A stretch of DNA of 64,000 bases from Pinus tabuliformis (Eukaryota > Streptophyta > Pinopsida > Pinales > Pinaceae): the NCBI GenBank assembly GCA_031772625.1, contig CM062804.1, positions 272,211,174-272,275,173 of the forward strand. Reading direction: 5' to 3'. The position numbers and the translations under genes were made by a program. The notes beneath the pieces are model-generated. The model was not told where the DNA came from. It did no database searches and was given only the letters and a program-made list of their open reading frames with translations. This document shows positions 1 to 10,779 of this stretch, piece after piece (position 1 is the stretch's first letter; each line of letters opens with the position of its first letter).

Positions 1-884
1 TTAAGAGGCTAATATTTGTGCTTGTGTATTTCTCGGTGTTTCCTATGCATGCCTATGTTGAATTCGAGAAGAGAGTTCAATGGAGTAGTGATGCTTTGGT
101 GATAGCCAAGTTGAAAAACCTATGGGTCTTGCTTGCCGAGAATCATGCGATCCATGGATTGACCTAGGATGATAAACCACTGGAGACTAGCTGGTTAAGA
201 ACTTACTAATAGGTTAAGGCACCCTGGTGCTAGTTGGGCTGATAACATCTAGTGTAGTCTTGGGGTTGAGAATACAAGTGTGAGTACTAATGAGCAGTTC
301 TGGACAAGTGCACTTACTCCTATAGAAATAATACAATTGATAAACCTCCCTTTTATTTATATATCTCTCTATCGAAGATCAAATTGAGACTCTTTGCGCT
401 CTTCTTGAACCCTTGGGTTGTTTTGTTGTTGATTGAGAGCCACTGGGGTGTTATAGCTGAGAGTTGTTGAGAAACACCTGAGAAATAGGCTTTTTTCCTT
501 GTAAATGAGTGACTAATTGAGGGCTCTCGATAAATTACCTCCTCAGACTTTGAATTCGGCTCGAAGGTGGTTGGATGCAAGAAATAATAGCAACGCAGTT
601 AGCCTATGGTTGGGTGGAGAGTTGAAGTCCCATTCTCAGTCATCAACCATCTACTTCATAAGGTAAGTTCCTCATGTATGCAATGTAAACATCTATTGCT
701 ATTGTTATATGGATTTTTTTGTTGACGAGGAATGTGTGTTCTTGTGTATTATGATATGATTGATGCATGTTCATCGCCATGATGTGAGAGATATGAGGAA
801 TCTCTATTTCATTGGTTAATTTCTTGTATTGAAATGACTTGTATCACTTGGCCCTGGGATGTTGAATTCTTTAAAGGAATCATT

Positions 885-925
<41 letters not shown>

Positions 926-1622
926 GCTATCATATTACTGAGGGATTGTTATGTGTATGTCTCGAGGCCTTGGATCAAGACGACGTGGAGTCAAGATCTC
1001 GATGCATGAGAGTCGTGGGCTCCCCTACTAATAATACAACTTAGGAGGGATAGCCCCAGATTTGTTTAAGTATCAAAAGGCATCCCTGTCTATGTGTATA
1101 TATGTATGTATGATGTATGTATGTAACATCAAGGCCCTTTAATAAGCCTTAACTCTTCTTTTAATGCCTACAAGAAGGGTGAGGGCAAGAGATGAAAAGA
1201 CTAATGGAGAATTGTTCTATCATGAGATGAGAACATTTACATCTTGACTGCAGGCCCTTGGGGAAAATGATCCATTGCATTATAGAAAGACGGGTTGGGA
1301 CGAGATTACGAGGAGGGCATAAGGTCAGACTCTTGCATAATGCCTAAGTATTATAGTAGAAAATGTTGCTTTACATGCAAAGCGGGACCTCGGTGGGACC
1401 CAATATGGTTTGAGGTGGAAGAATGATGTGGAAAGGTGATGACATGGGATGTAAGTGGCATGACACATGGTTGGTACAATGAACCTTTTGGAGGGCCACT
1501 TGGCCTAAAACCAGTGACACATGGCATCCTCAGGGGGGACACATGGCTGGTATGATGCTAGCATGACATCACGTTGAGAGTTCAGGACCTCGAGAGGTAA
1601 GAGAGGAGCATCATAAGAGGAA
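1..1622. other. intergenic, no gene recognised
   Basis: No coding region is supported. Open frames are under 90 codons and match no family I recognise. The stretch has a TA microsatellite and, around 1090-1130, short runs of TATG/TGTA. It is probably old repeat sequence, but I could not assign it. Confidence 0.5.
887..922. repeat. (TA)n microsatellite
   Basis: An uninterrupted TA run of 18 units is visible here. It has no coding role. Confidence 0.95.
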
Positions 1623-2336
1623 GTTGAGATTGACAAAGGTCGAGGGACGAGAAATCTTTCTAGCACTAGATGAGAATTTGTATGTCTCGAGACCTTGGAC
1701 CTCTAGGTTCCTTGTTGTGTGTATTTGTGGTGGAGAAATTTGAGGTTGATGAAGTCCAGGGGACGAGAAGTCTTCTCGACGCTTGACAAAAATATGTATT
1801 AAGTATTGGGGGTTTTCGCAGTGCATTATATTAGATATCATTTTTTGGGATTCAATTGAGTTAAGTAAGTCATTCATCTATGACCATTTCCATAAGAGGT
1901 AGTCATAACTAACTAATTTCTCATGATTTTTGAATAGCCCACTTAGCACTCATTGCATCGGGTGATGCTCACAAAGGTGAAGAAGTGGGATTGAAACTAG
2001 TGAAATAAATCACATAGTGTCAATCACTAGTTTCAATCCCACTTCTTCACCCCTATGAGCATCACCCGATGCAATGAGTGCTAAGTGGACTATTAAAAAA
2101 TCATGAGAAATTAGTCAGTTATGACTACCTCTCATGGAAATGGTCATAGATGAATGAGTTACTTGACGCAGTTGAATCCCAAAAAAATGATATCTAATAT
2201 AATGCACTGCAAAATCCCCCAATACTTAATTCAAAAAGAGTGAAGGGAACTCCACTTGAATGCTTCATGAGGCACAATACTTGCTAAGGTTTTGAAAATG
2301 GGGTAGCAAGATAAGTGGGCTTGATTGTGGAGAAAA

Positions 2337-2420
2337 CTCCACAGTTAAGCACGCTTGAGCCAGAGGCGATCTGGGATGGGTGACCTTCCGGGAAGACTTG
2401 GTTACCGGGTGCAAGCCCCC
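2337..2420 (+). pseudogene. 5S rRNA-derived segment, copy 1
   Basis: The segment matches the 3' two thirds of plant 5S rRNA by eye. It contains an internal-promoter box A-like string (AGTTAAGCACGCTTGAGC) and a box C-like string (GGATGGGTGACCTTCC, then GGGAAG). The first ~48 nt of 5S are not recognisable, so it is not a functional 5S gene. 5S-derived sequence with retained pol III boxes is the hallmark of Cassandra TRIM LTRs in plants. The arrangement here is tandem and fold-back rather than an obvious LTR pair, and I see no methionine-tRNA primer site. Confidence 0.75.
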
Positions 2421-2760
2421 AAGGTGATGATTGATGCTATGTGATTTATTTCACTAGTTTCAATCCCACTTCTTCACCCTTGTGAGCATCACCTGATGCA
2501 ATGAGTGTTAAGTGGACTATTAAAAAATCATGAGAGATTAGTCAGTTACGACTACCTCTCATGGAAATGGTCATAGATGAATCACTTACTTAACGCTGTT
2601 GAATCCCAAAAAATGATATCTAATATAATTCATTGCGAAAACCCCCAATACCTAATTGAAAAATAGTGAAGGGATATCTACATGAATGCTTCATGAGGCA
2701 CAATACTTGCTAAGGTTTTGCAAATGGGGTAGCAAGCTAAGTGGGCTTGATTGTGGGGAA

Positions 2761-2846
2761 AAATCCACAATTAAGTGTGCTTGAGCCAGAGGCGATCTGG
2801 GATGGGTGACCTCCAGGGAAGTCTTGGTTACCGGGCGCAAGCCCCA
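2761..2846 (+). pseudogene. 5S rRNA-derived segment, copy 2
   Basis: A second 5S-like segment lies 426 bp downstream of the first, with box A-like AATTAAGTGTGCTTGAGC and box C-like GGATGGGTGACCTCCAGG. Box C is closer to canonical 5S than in copy 1. The two copies differ at several positions, mostly C/T and G/A, so they have drifted separately. The 5' part of 5S is missing here too. Confidence 0.75.
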
Positions 2847-4122
2847 GAGGTGATGATTGACACTATGTGATTATTTCACTAGTTTCAATCCTACTTCTTC
2901 ACCCTTGTGAGCATCACCCAATGCAATGAGTGCTAAGTGGACTAGTAAAAATCATGAGAAATTAGTCAATTACGACTACCTCTCATGGAAATGGTCATAG
3001 ATGAATGACTTACTTAACGCAGTTGAATCCCAAAAAATGATATCTAAAAAAATATGTATGTCGTGAGGTCGTGGACCTCAAAGGTTTCTCACAATGGTAA
3101 TGCATGTGGTAGAGGTAGTTGTGATTAATGAGGCCATGGAATGATAATAGTTCCTAGTAAGTGATGCCAAGTATTTTTGTCCCACATCAGAGGTTTCATA
3201 TGAGTTAGAATTATGGCTCTGAAAAACTCGAAAACACTTATAACGTAACTTGGTTAGAAAACCAAGTTAAGGATCGGTCTAGTGGGGTTCAAAGTGAGGG
3301 GGATGATTTGGCAAGTGCCACAGGGGAAAGAAAATGTGTTGATGACATGGACTTAATAGGTGAGGTGGGGTTGCCCATGGAAGTACTAGTTGATGTGGCA
3401 AAGGTATATTGGCTAGCCCTTGAATGACCATAACTTTTGATCTGTAATTTAGATTGAGATAAAATTTATATTGTTAGAAAGATTTCGACGAGCTAGTTGT
3501 GATGGTGGTGTTATTTTTTTAGTTTCGTGGAAGTCAAAATTTGAGAAATTTTGTGACCCCTTCTCCATAATGAGACCTTAAAAGTCGGGGATAAATGAAA
3601 GTAACACTTCCCATCTCACTTGGGTTATGGTAACATTACATTGATGAACCTTAATATTTTTTATGACCTATCCTTTCACAACCAATCATGAAAATGCACC
3701 ATCCCAATGATAGTTCCCGGATAGATCTTTTGACATTTCTTTGATTTTATTATTGTCTCTTCTATTGGATTTAATCCCATGTGGAATGCACATTGTGGAT
3801 CTAACATTTCTTTAGATGGTATGATCAGTAGGATGGACCAAGGTTGTTAGCCTTCCAATAGATCATCCAAAAATTTCACCACCTCTTCCTCCATTGGCAA
3901 CAACGTTTTCCAGTCCTCCTCACTAAAGATAAAGCCTCTTCATTACAAAACCCCTCATTTGGATTGTTAACTATTATTATGTGCATAATTATATTTCTTC
4001 AATAAAAAGTCAAATATTTTGCATTTATATCATTTTCTTTGATTTTCTCTTAATTTAAAACTTAGCCTTCATCTTAGTCCCTTTCTTGATGAGGAATTGG
4101 GTTATGTATACTCTTTCCCATT

Positions 4123-4188
4123 CAAGAGGGACTTTTGTACATGAGAATCAACAAGAGGGATTTTTGTACATTAGAATCAACAAGAGGG
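4123..4188 (+). repeat. 29-bp minisatellite, 2.3 copies
   Basis: CAAGAGGG recurs at 4123, 4152 and 4181 with the same following sequence, giving a 29-bp period. Confidence 0.8.
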
Positions 4189-5491
4189 TGTTACCTTATG
4201 AGACACATGGGCTACAATGATTGCACATAGATTAATTAAGTTTTGGCAAGTGTTAATTACATTGAAGAAATGGTTGCAATTATAACATCTTGCTAGAAAA
4301 ATGCTTTTATGTTACCTTTAAGTAAAACATGATTTTGTTTTTAACCATGGTGAATCAACAACTTTAAAAATTGTCATAAAAAGGACAATTCAAAGCACAC
4401 TCAACATCCCACTGTCTTGCCACCTAGGTAGTAATGACTTTAAACAATGTCCACAATAAAAGGAAACTCAAAGCATACTGAACATCTCAGTAGCATCTTC
4501 TCTCTTAACATTAGTAGTAGTGGAAAAGTTAGACATGAACTCTCTAAATAAATTCCATCTGTGGGTTAGATCTGAAGCGAGTTGGAATGTTAGAAGTGCA
4601 CTCGGATTGAAAGGTCTACCCACTGGAAGGATCCAGAGTGACGTGGTCATCAACTTAGGAAAGAACATGTTCAATTTCATTTCACTTTCCCGTTTAATCA
4701 ATTTACCTCCTAGTCTCGTTGTTTTGCGTATGAATTTTCTCCTTTTACTAAAAAAAAGGATTTTGAGTTGTGTGCCAAGAAAAAGGTCTTTCCCTTTTGA
4801 AGCCAACCATCATCTATGTTCATAGTTTTTTTCCTTGTTATAACTTCCCTAGTTCCCCCACTTGTCCCTCACTTTGGTTGCCTAGTTACTGTCTCCTAGG
4901 TAGCAATTTCATCCTTTTGTTCGTTGCAAGCTCCCCTCTTTTCTTGCACCATGTGGCCTCCCTGTCTCCTCCCACCATTATGAGGTAGAGAAGACTTAAC
5001 ATCAAAAGCGGAGGGAGGCAGACCTTGGTCCCCTCTAGCTCTAGGTCTCAACATGATGGGAGAAATTTTGTTATGCATAGATGAATTGAAAAAATACACT
5101 AGAAAGCTCAATGTTTAGAAACTCATTATGCATAGATGAAAGAGAGGACCATCTCAACACAATCCAAGTGAATTCACCATTCAAATATATGACCATGCAA
5201 TTTATTTTTGTGAGAATATACAATGCCAAAGACGTTATTGCTATTACTAGTCTACTTTCTCACTAGTTTGTCTAGTTTTGTTGTGATAAAGGAGCGGAAA
5301 TAACCATTTTCATGTGTATTACATTCTCTAACAATTTTTTTATGTGATACATTCTCCTAAGTAGAAATAATCATTTTTAGTTGTGATGCATTCTCATAAG
5401 TAATACAAACTACCTAACTAAAAAACAAATAAAATCTACAATATATTCAAAATTTAAGAATGAAAAGATTATGTTTAATTTATATTTATAT

Positions 5492-5495
<4 letters not shown>

Positions 5496-5544
<49 letters not shown>
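5496..5544. repeat. (TA)n microsatellite
   Basis: A run of about 24 TA units, preceded by a short TATCGATA interruption. Confidence 0.95.
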
Positions 5545-5545
<1 letters not shown>

Positions 5546-5612
5546 CCTCCACTAATGGGGTAACCTTAAGAAAATAGGAAACCATAAGAAAATAGGAAAG
5601 AACTGCCCCAGG

Positions 5613-5945
5613 TCACTATAGTTGGGCTAACTTAACAAGTCAAGAAGATTGGAGGACAAGTCAAGAATATTGGAGGGGAGATGAGAGCAATCTAAAAGAG
5701 TTAGTATTTTCATTTTTTTCTTAGTGTTGGTTAGAACAAAGAGATAATTCTCTTTATCAAAAGTAGGGTTGGCAAAAATCACTATAGTTGGGCTAACTTA
5801 ACAAGTCAAGAAGATTGGAGGACAAGTCAAGAAGATTGGAAGGGAAATGAGAGCAACCTAAGAGAGTTAGTATGTTTATTTTTTTCTTAGTGTTGGTTAG
5901 AACAAAGAGATAATTCTAGTTATCAAAAGTAGGGTTGATAAAAAT
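5613..5945 (+). repeat. 166-bp tandem duplication
   Basis: The segment beginning TCACTATAGTTGGGCTAAC at 5613 is repeated at 5779 with few changes. Each copy contains an internal 22-bp duplication (ACAAGTCAAGAAGATTGGAG type). Function is unknown and it is probably a replication-slippage product. Confidence 0.85.
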
Positions 5946-6678
5946 CTTTTACCAAAAGTAGGGTTGATAAAAATCTTTCACCAAACTAAAAATCTTTCAC
6001 ACACTGAATTTTTTTTTTTAATGCATAAATAGTTTTTTTTAATGCATAAATAAAAAAACATATTGTTAAAAGATGGAGTAGTTTAACTAATAATACAATT
6101 TTTAATGAGAATGTGATTTCTTGTTAAAAACATAATGTATAAAAAAATTTAACACTAAAAAAACATAAAACACTCTATCTTTACAAATTAACAACTTAAA
6201 TTTCAAATAAAATTAATCCAAAAACTGATGATGATGATAAATTAAACTCGTCTCATGTGATTTTTATGGAAAGACTTTCTCTCATGAGATTTCTACCAAA
6301 AGAGTTTGTTTATAGAAAGACTTTCTCTCATGATGAAATTTCTACCCAAAGACTTTGTTTAATTCATTATAGATCAAACAAACTTAAATACAAAGACTAA
6401 AAAATCATTGAAATAAAATAAACATAAAATTATAAAATTTTAAATATAAACTAATAAAATTTATAATTATTAAATATTTATACATTCAAATATAATTAAA
6501 AAATCATAACCAAATTCCAAATCTAAGTCTCGTCACTATAAATGAAAAACTTAAATCCCCTTTTTCGAGTTATAACATTTTCCTTTTTCGAAATGTAGGT
6601 AAAACCATTTTAGAAAAACGGCCTACTCATGTTTTCCGTTGAGGTCACATGGAAAGAACTAATCCAATCAACCTCTGG

Positions 6679-7212
6679 TCACCTGCGCGCGTGCTGGCAA
6701 TCGGATGAGGACTTCTCGCCGTCGATGTCCCGCCTGTGGAAATTGCGATGGCAATGGCAGGCCGCGCATTGGAACTCTTGATGGGCAGAGGGCATGAACT
6801 CCCCGCACCCATCGATTGCGTAGCCGCCAATGGCGGCGGCCTGGTTCTTCCTGCACTCTCTGTACCGTACCACTTTCTTGACGTTGTTACTCACGCCGCC
6901 GCCGCCATGGACGTTTCTGGAATCAATCGCATTCTGGTCGTGGTGGAGAAATGGGCGGTTTTGGGTGTGGTTGTGGAATTGAGCGGCCTGAGTAAGAGAC
7001 CTAATGTTCTGCTCTCCCTCTTCTGCCGCTGCCGCCCCTCCTGCCGCGGCTTCATTAACCACCATAGCAACTGCAACTGTTTGTATGCCGTCGGTGGCGG
7101 CGGCCGTTGTGTGGATTTCTTGTTCGGCCTGCAAGCTGTTCCTTGGCGGCTGCTGCGCAGATAAGTTGTAGATGTGTAGAGGATAACTCAAATTCTGGTT
7201 CCCCGCATCCAT
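6679..7212 (-). CDS. ZF-HD / mini zinc finger (MIF)-like protein
   Basis: A 177-residue, intronless reading frame with a ZF-HD dimerisation-type zinc finger at residues 114-161 ([20 protein letters not shown], then CGEFMPS, then [13 protein letters not shown]). ZF-HD proteins are plant transcription factors. MIF members have the finger but no homeodomain and act as negative partners by dimerising with ZF-HD proteins. No homeodomain follows here: the frame stops 16 residues after the finger and the next 500 bp are AT-rich. Ligands C120, C136, C149, C152, C154, H155 and H159 are present, but the His of the usual KNH motif is Gln (codon CAG, 6841-6843). The first ~112 residues are low-complexity (Ala/Gly, His/Asn), making it longer than typical MIFs of about 80-100 residues. 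The ATG at 7210-7212 has a good context (GAGATGGAT) and is the first in frame. The CpG-rich composition contrasts sharply with the flanks, which supports a maintained gene. It could be a 3'-truncated ZF-HD gene. Confidence 0.85.
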   Translation of the reverse strand: MDAGNQNLSYPLHIYNLSAQQPPRNSLQAEQEIHTTAAATDGIQTVAVAMVVNEAAAGGAAAAEEGEQNIRSLTQAAQFHNHTQNRPFLHHDQNAIDSRNVHGGGGVSNNVKKVVRYRECRKNQAAAIGGYAIDGCGEFMPSAHQEFQCAACHCHRNFHRRDIDGEKSSSDCQHARR

Positions 7213-7599
7213 CTCTCTCGCTGCCTCAACGCGATGAAATATCTGACTTGCTATCTGCTTCGCCTATCCCAATGGCGATGGCTGAATAGTTGAATTCATT
7301 CCGCGTTCCTAACGGTTCCAAATCACCAAATTGTAACTACCTCTCCTAGTTGTTCAAGTGCTAGCGCCAATCCTTTGGGTTATTTCTATTGGTTCTATTC
7401 CCTCCAATAGGAATAGGAATAAGGGACCATGTGGTGATTGTCTCACTGGCCTGTTATAGTAACGCTTGAAGGATAGGTATTCTCTTGGATTTCGGTTCCA
7501 ATTTTCGGTGGTTTCAGGATGTATCAGTTCTAGGCTCCTAGGTTGATCTATGAATTTATGATATATGTAGCTTGTGGGTTGTTACATATATTTGGGGAG
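7213..7599 (-). promoter_or_regulatory. presumed 5' flank of the ZF-HD gene
   Basis: The GC-richer composition of the gene continues to about 7320, suggesting a 5' UTR. An inverted CCAAT (ATTGG at 7388-7392) and a second CCAAT-like string on the plus strand (about 7403-7407) are present. No clear TATA box was seen. The assignment rests on position only. Confidence 0.3.
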
Positions 7600-8892
7600 G
7601 TTGCTAGTACATAGAAATAGAGAAGTGAAGGTGAACGGGAGGGTGCAATTTTTTAGGAATGTGGAAGTGAATTGGACATAGAAATAGGAATGTGAAAGTG
7701 AATGGGAGGGGGCAATTTTCTTGGAATGTGGAAGTGAATTGGACATAGAAGTAGGAATGTGAAAGTGAATGGGAGGGGGCAATTTTCTAGGAACGTGGAA
7801 GTGAGTTGGGCAGGGGGAGGCAAGAGAGATAGGGAATAAGAATGTTAGAAGTGAGTTAATTGGAGGGGGAAGAGAGAAGGAATAGGAATAGGAATGTTGA
7901 AGTGAGTGAATTGGAGTGGGGAAGAGAGAGATAGGGAATAGGAATGTTAGAAGCAAGTTAATTGGAGTGGGGAAGAGAGAAGGAATAGGAATAGGAATGT
8001 TGTAGTGAGTGAATTGGAGTGGGGAAGAGAGATAGGGAATATGAATATGAATGTTGAAGTGAATTGGAGGATGTATAGAGCACGAATGTGAAAGTGAATT
8101 AGGAGATGTAGATATAAGTTTATTTAATGGTAGATGAGGAAATACCAATATGGAAGTGAATTAGAAAATAGAGGGAAAATGTAAATGTATAGGAATGCAG
8201 AATTGAATAAGAAGATAAAGAGAAAATGTTAGAATATAAATGAATTTGAGGATAAAGAGAAATGTGAATATGTAAGTGCATTAGAGGATAGAGAGAGATA
8301 GAGAGAACTGTGAACGTGGAAGTCAAATTTGAGGATGGAGACATATGATGATCCTTAGAAACAAGGAAATAGAAATGTGGAATTGAATTAGAAGATAGAG
8401 TGAAAAATATAACATATTAGTGAATTTGAGGATAGAGAGAAATGTGATTGCAAAAGTGAATAAGAGGATAGAGGGAAAATGTGAATGTGTAAGTGAATTA
8501 GAGGATAGAGAGAATTGTGAACATGGAAGTCGAATTTGAAGATGGAGACATATGATGATCCTTAGAAACAAGGAAACTAGATGGTGGAAGTGAATTAGGG
8601 AATTGAAGGGAATGGAAACATGGAAGTGAATTACAAGATAGAGAGGAATGAGAATATGGAAATTAATTAGGGAATTGAGACATATGATGACTTGTGACAG
8701 AGGGAAATGAGAATGTGGAAGTAAACTAGAGAATATAAAGGAATGGGGGTGTAGAAGTTAATTAGGGGATGGAAACACGTGACAACCCTTGGAAACAAGG
8801 AAATTGGAACGCATAAATGAACTAGAAAATTTAGGGGAATGGGAATGTGGACACAAATTATAAGATTTAGGGAGAATGGAACAAATTAAGAT
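7600..8892 (+). repeat. GA-rich degenerate minisatellite
   Basis: About 1.3 kb of purine-rich plus strand built from variants of GGAATGTGGAAGTGAATT. Several higher-order periods are visible: 67 bp (GGGAGGG-N-GCAATTTT at 7637, 7704, 7771), about 101 bp (AGGGAATA at 7831, 7933, 8033) and 207 bp (ACATATGATGATCC at 8341 and 8548). Reverse-strand open frames here encode only low-complexity His/Ile/Pro/Ser strings and are not genes. The array ends next to the first H repeat, whose own end has related GA-rich text. Confidence 0.85.
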
Positions 8893-8910
8893 GGACCTTG
8901 TGTTATCTTT
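8893..8910 (+). other. unoccupied E-type insertion site
   Basis: GGACCTTGTGTTATCTTT is followed directly by GTTGTGGTGTCATCAC. Elsewhere the first string ends in TCTAT just before an E 5' LTR, and the second follows TCTAT just after an E 3' LTR. The site therefore reads as the pre-insertion junction with one mismatch (TCTTT for TCTAT at 8906-8910). Confidence 0.65.
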
Positions 8911-9385
8911 GTTGTGGTGTCATCACTTGAGTAGGAGCTAATCATCAAACAAATGATGTGTTTGTAACAAAGGTCTTTTCCCAAATCTTGTCCTTGGTTT
9001 CCTTTGCCAACCTTATTCCTCTCTTCTTGTTGAATAAGATTCACAATCCCTCAATACCTTTGTAGAAAGACACACAAAGGTTCAAATTGCTTTGATAAAG
9101 CATAAATTAAATACAAAGAGTTGAGTAATTTTGTTAAGGACTCTGTACACTAAATCCTTCATAATGATCAATGGTTGTTATTAATTGCACAACATGCAAA
9201 AGGTTTTGTAATTACTTTGGCAACATTATTAGTTAATTCTTGCACATACTCAAGAGTAACATATTAAAGATATCAAACACATTTTGAATTTGTTTGAGAA
9301 GTTTTAGCATCAAGGGGAATGGGGACATTGAAGTGATATGGGATGGTGGAAGAGGGCAAAGTAAGTAGGACTTTGTGTTATCTAT
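8911..9385 (+). repeat. H repeat, copy 1 (without 1.5 kb insert)
   Basis: A host repeat of about 475 bp running from GTTGTGGTGTCATCAC to GTGTTATCTAT. The same sequence follows the 3' LTR of E1, E2 and E3 and precedes the 5' LTR of E2 and E4. At 9291-9299 TGTTTGAGA is single, the empty version of the site that holds a 1.5-kb insertion in copies 2 and 4. No gene is seen. Confidence 0.75.
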
Positions 9386-10662
9386 TGTTGGACCCCAAAA
9401 CATTTTTGTTAAAATTTGTAGGTATAAGACTGCACAGTAGGGATGAAGAGCGTGGGAAGTTGAGTAGAGCGCAGTACGGGGTATGCATAGGAAGCAAGGC
9501 GTAGCGTAGGTGGATGCTGCACAACAGGATGATAATGGTGTCTGAGGATGGGAGGCACGAGTAGAGGGAGCATTAGAAATTAGGATTTTGCAGAGAATGG
9601 AGTCATCTGAGGATGTTCTGGTAGATAGAAGGATGAAGATATTTGCAAGAGGAAGAGAAATGGCAGAGTGGCACCGCCTGGCGGGAATGATATTTTGAAC
9701 AACTTATATTACGCATGGGACAACTCAAGTAGGGATGAGAAAATATCTTAATGGCCCGCAGGACAGCTAGAGAAACCAGGCATAAGGTCAAGAGGGTTTG
9801 AGAGGTTTCCAGATGAAGATAAGGTCGTTGAGGACAAAGCGCAGGTTGGATGTTGGACATTGTTTGTTAGATGTTGAACATTGGAAAAGCAACGAAGGAG
9901 AGAACAAAGCCACGGAGTTTGTGTCTAGTTATTTGATGTCTGTGTTTGTCTATTTTGGGTCTTAGGAATATGTTTGAGTCCACAGCTGCTGAGCAACACC
10001 ATTGTAATTAATTATGCTTACTTTTATATGAGTTTAGCCCCTATGAGTTGAGTTTATGGTCTGTTTCTATTAGTTTATGGTGTCTATTTGGAAGATCGAT
10101 GAGCATGTTGGTCTAATGAATGTAACTCTGGGAAAACCACCTTTTTCATTAATGCTAATATAACCTAGTGGTTGTATGAGTTGCTCCATATATTTCGTGC
10201 ATTTGTCTGAATGTTATATGCTATTTAGATGGATCTGTTTCTTGTATGATTTATGATGATTTGAATGTTTGTAGTAGTGTTTAATAATCTGAATTTTTAT
10301 GATAATTATGCAGTATAGGACTATTATATGCAAAGTGGATTAATCTGGGTATGGTGTTGATTTAACCCTCAATGACCAAACCTGCCACCTATTGTCATCC
10401 ACTGTGCATGCTTGTCTCAACACTCAACACATTACTAGGTAATGGGTAGAAAGTGAAGTATGTTCCAGTTAAAAGTTGTCCATCATGAGTCATAAGATAG
10501 TCTTGTTAGATTATGGAAATCTAGTTCCGAGAGTCAACCATTAGCATCTCGAGTGAGATTTCACTCACTTCATGGGTTTTGCCAAAAGGGTCGATACTAA
10601 GAAGGTCTTTGTTGGCCACTGCATAGAAAATCCCAGGTCTGCTAGAATATCGCACACCAACA
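9386..10662 (+). repeat. E1 5' LTR (beta subtype)
   Basis: A 1277-bp LTR starting TGTTGGACCCC and ending CACACCAACA. It shares a subtype-specific start with the E2 and E4 5' LTRs (AAAATTTGTAGGTATAAGAC and AGTACGGGG). It is followed after two bases by TGGTTCCATTTTTGGGAC, the position expected for a primer-binding site. I could not assign the tRNA. Confidence 0.8.
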
Positions 10663-10779
10663 AATGGTTCCATTTTTGGGACAAGGAAGCTTGTGTGACG
10701 AGGTTGTCATATAGGAATGTGGAAGCCATGGAATCCTACTCAAAAGGAGATTACCAGGTGGCTTAAACAAAAAGAGCGT

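Larger units (their letters stand above)
1800..3047. mobile_element. fold-back insertion carrying 5S-like segments
   Basis: A 1248-bp insertion is bounded by the 12-bp direct repeat AAAAATATGTAT (1788-1799 and 3048-3059), which reads as a target duplication. Inside is a spacer sequence in inverted orientation (about 1829-2023), then the same spacer in direct orientation (from about 2024), a 5S-like segment, the spacer, a second 5S-like segment and the spacer again (about 2855-3047). The two terminal spacers form an inverted repeat of roughly 190 bp. The first two spacers lie almost back to back and would extrude as a large hairpin. The direct part has a 426-bp period (TTGCTAAGGT at 2281 and 2707). 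No protein is encoded. A 12-bp duplication fits a Mutator-like or SINE-like insertion better than an LTR element, so the class is open. Confidence 0.7.
1623..3130 (+). repeat. ~118-bp tandem repeat, split by an insertion
   Basis: Unit one (1623-1739) and the start of unit two (1740-1799) share a degenerate pattern: GTTGA(G)(A/G)TTGA, then GGGACGAGAA, then TTTGTATGTCTCGAG or its equivalent. Unit two resumes at about 3060 with TCGTGAGGTCGTGGACCTC, after the 1800-3047 insertion. A third unit appears to begin near 3118. The interruption and resumption in register fix the boundaries of the inserted element. Confidence 0.6.
3131..6678. other. intergenic, no gene recognised
   Basis: AT-rich sequence without a supportable gene. 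Overlapping open frames on both strands near 4468-5111 have no recognisable domain and look like chance. Around 3180-3640 a GTCCCACATCAGAG string and a 'CATAACTTTTGATCTG' string resemble parts of plant LTRs, but no element ends were found. The interval holds three short repeats, listed separately. The part from about 6000 to 6640 is very AT-rich with a duplicated GACTTTCTCTCATGA motif (about 6273 and 6320). Confidence 0.5.

Noticed and set aside
2337-2846. Functional 5S rRNA genes
   Set aside because: The first ~48 nt of 5S are not recognisable and the unit carries long non-5S sequence.
4468-5111. Overlapping open frames on both strands
   Set aside because: No motif, no codon bias visible and mutual overlap. 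Treated as chance.
7582-8571. Reverse-strand open frames of up to 188 codons
   Set aside because: They translate the GA minisatellite into His/Ile/Pro/Ser low-complexity text with no domain.
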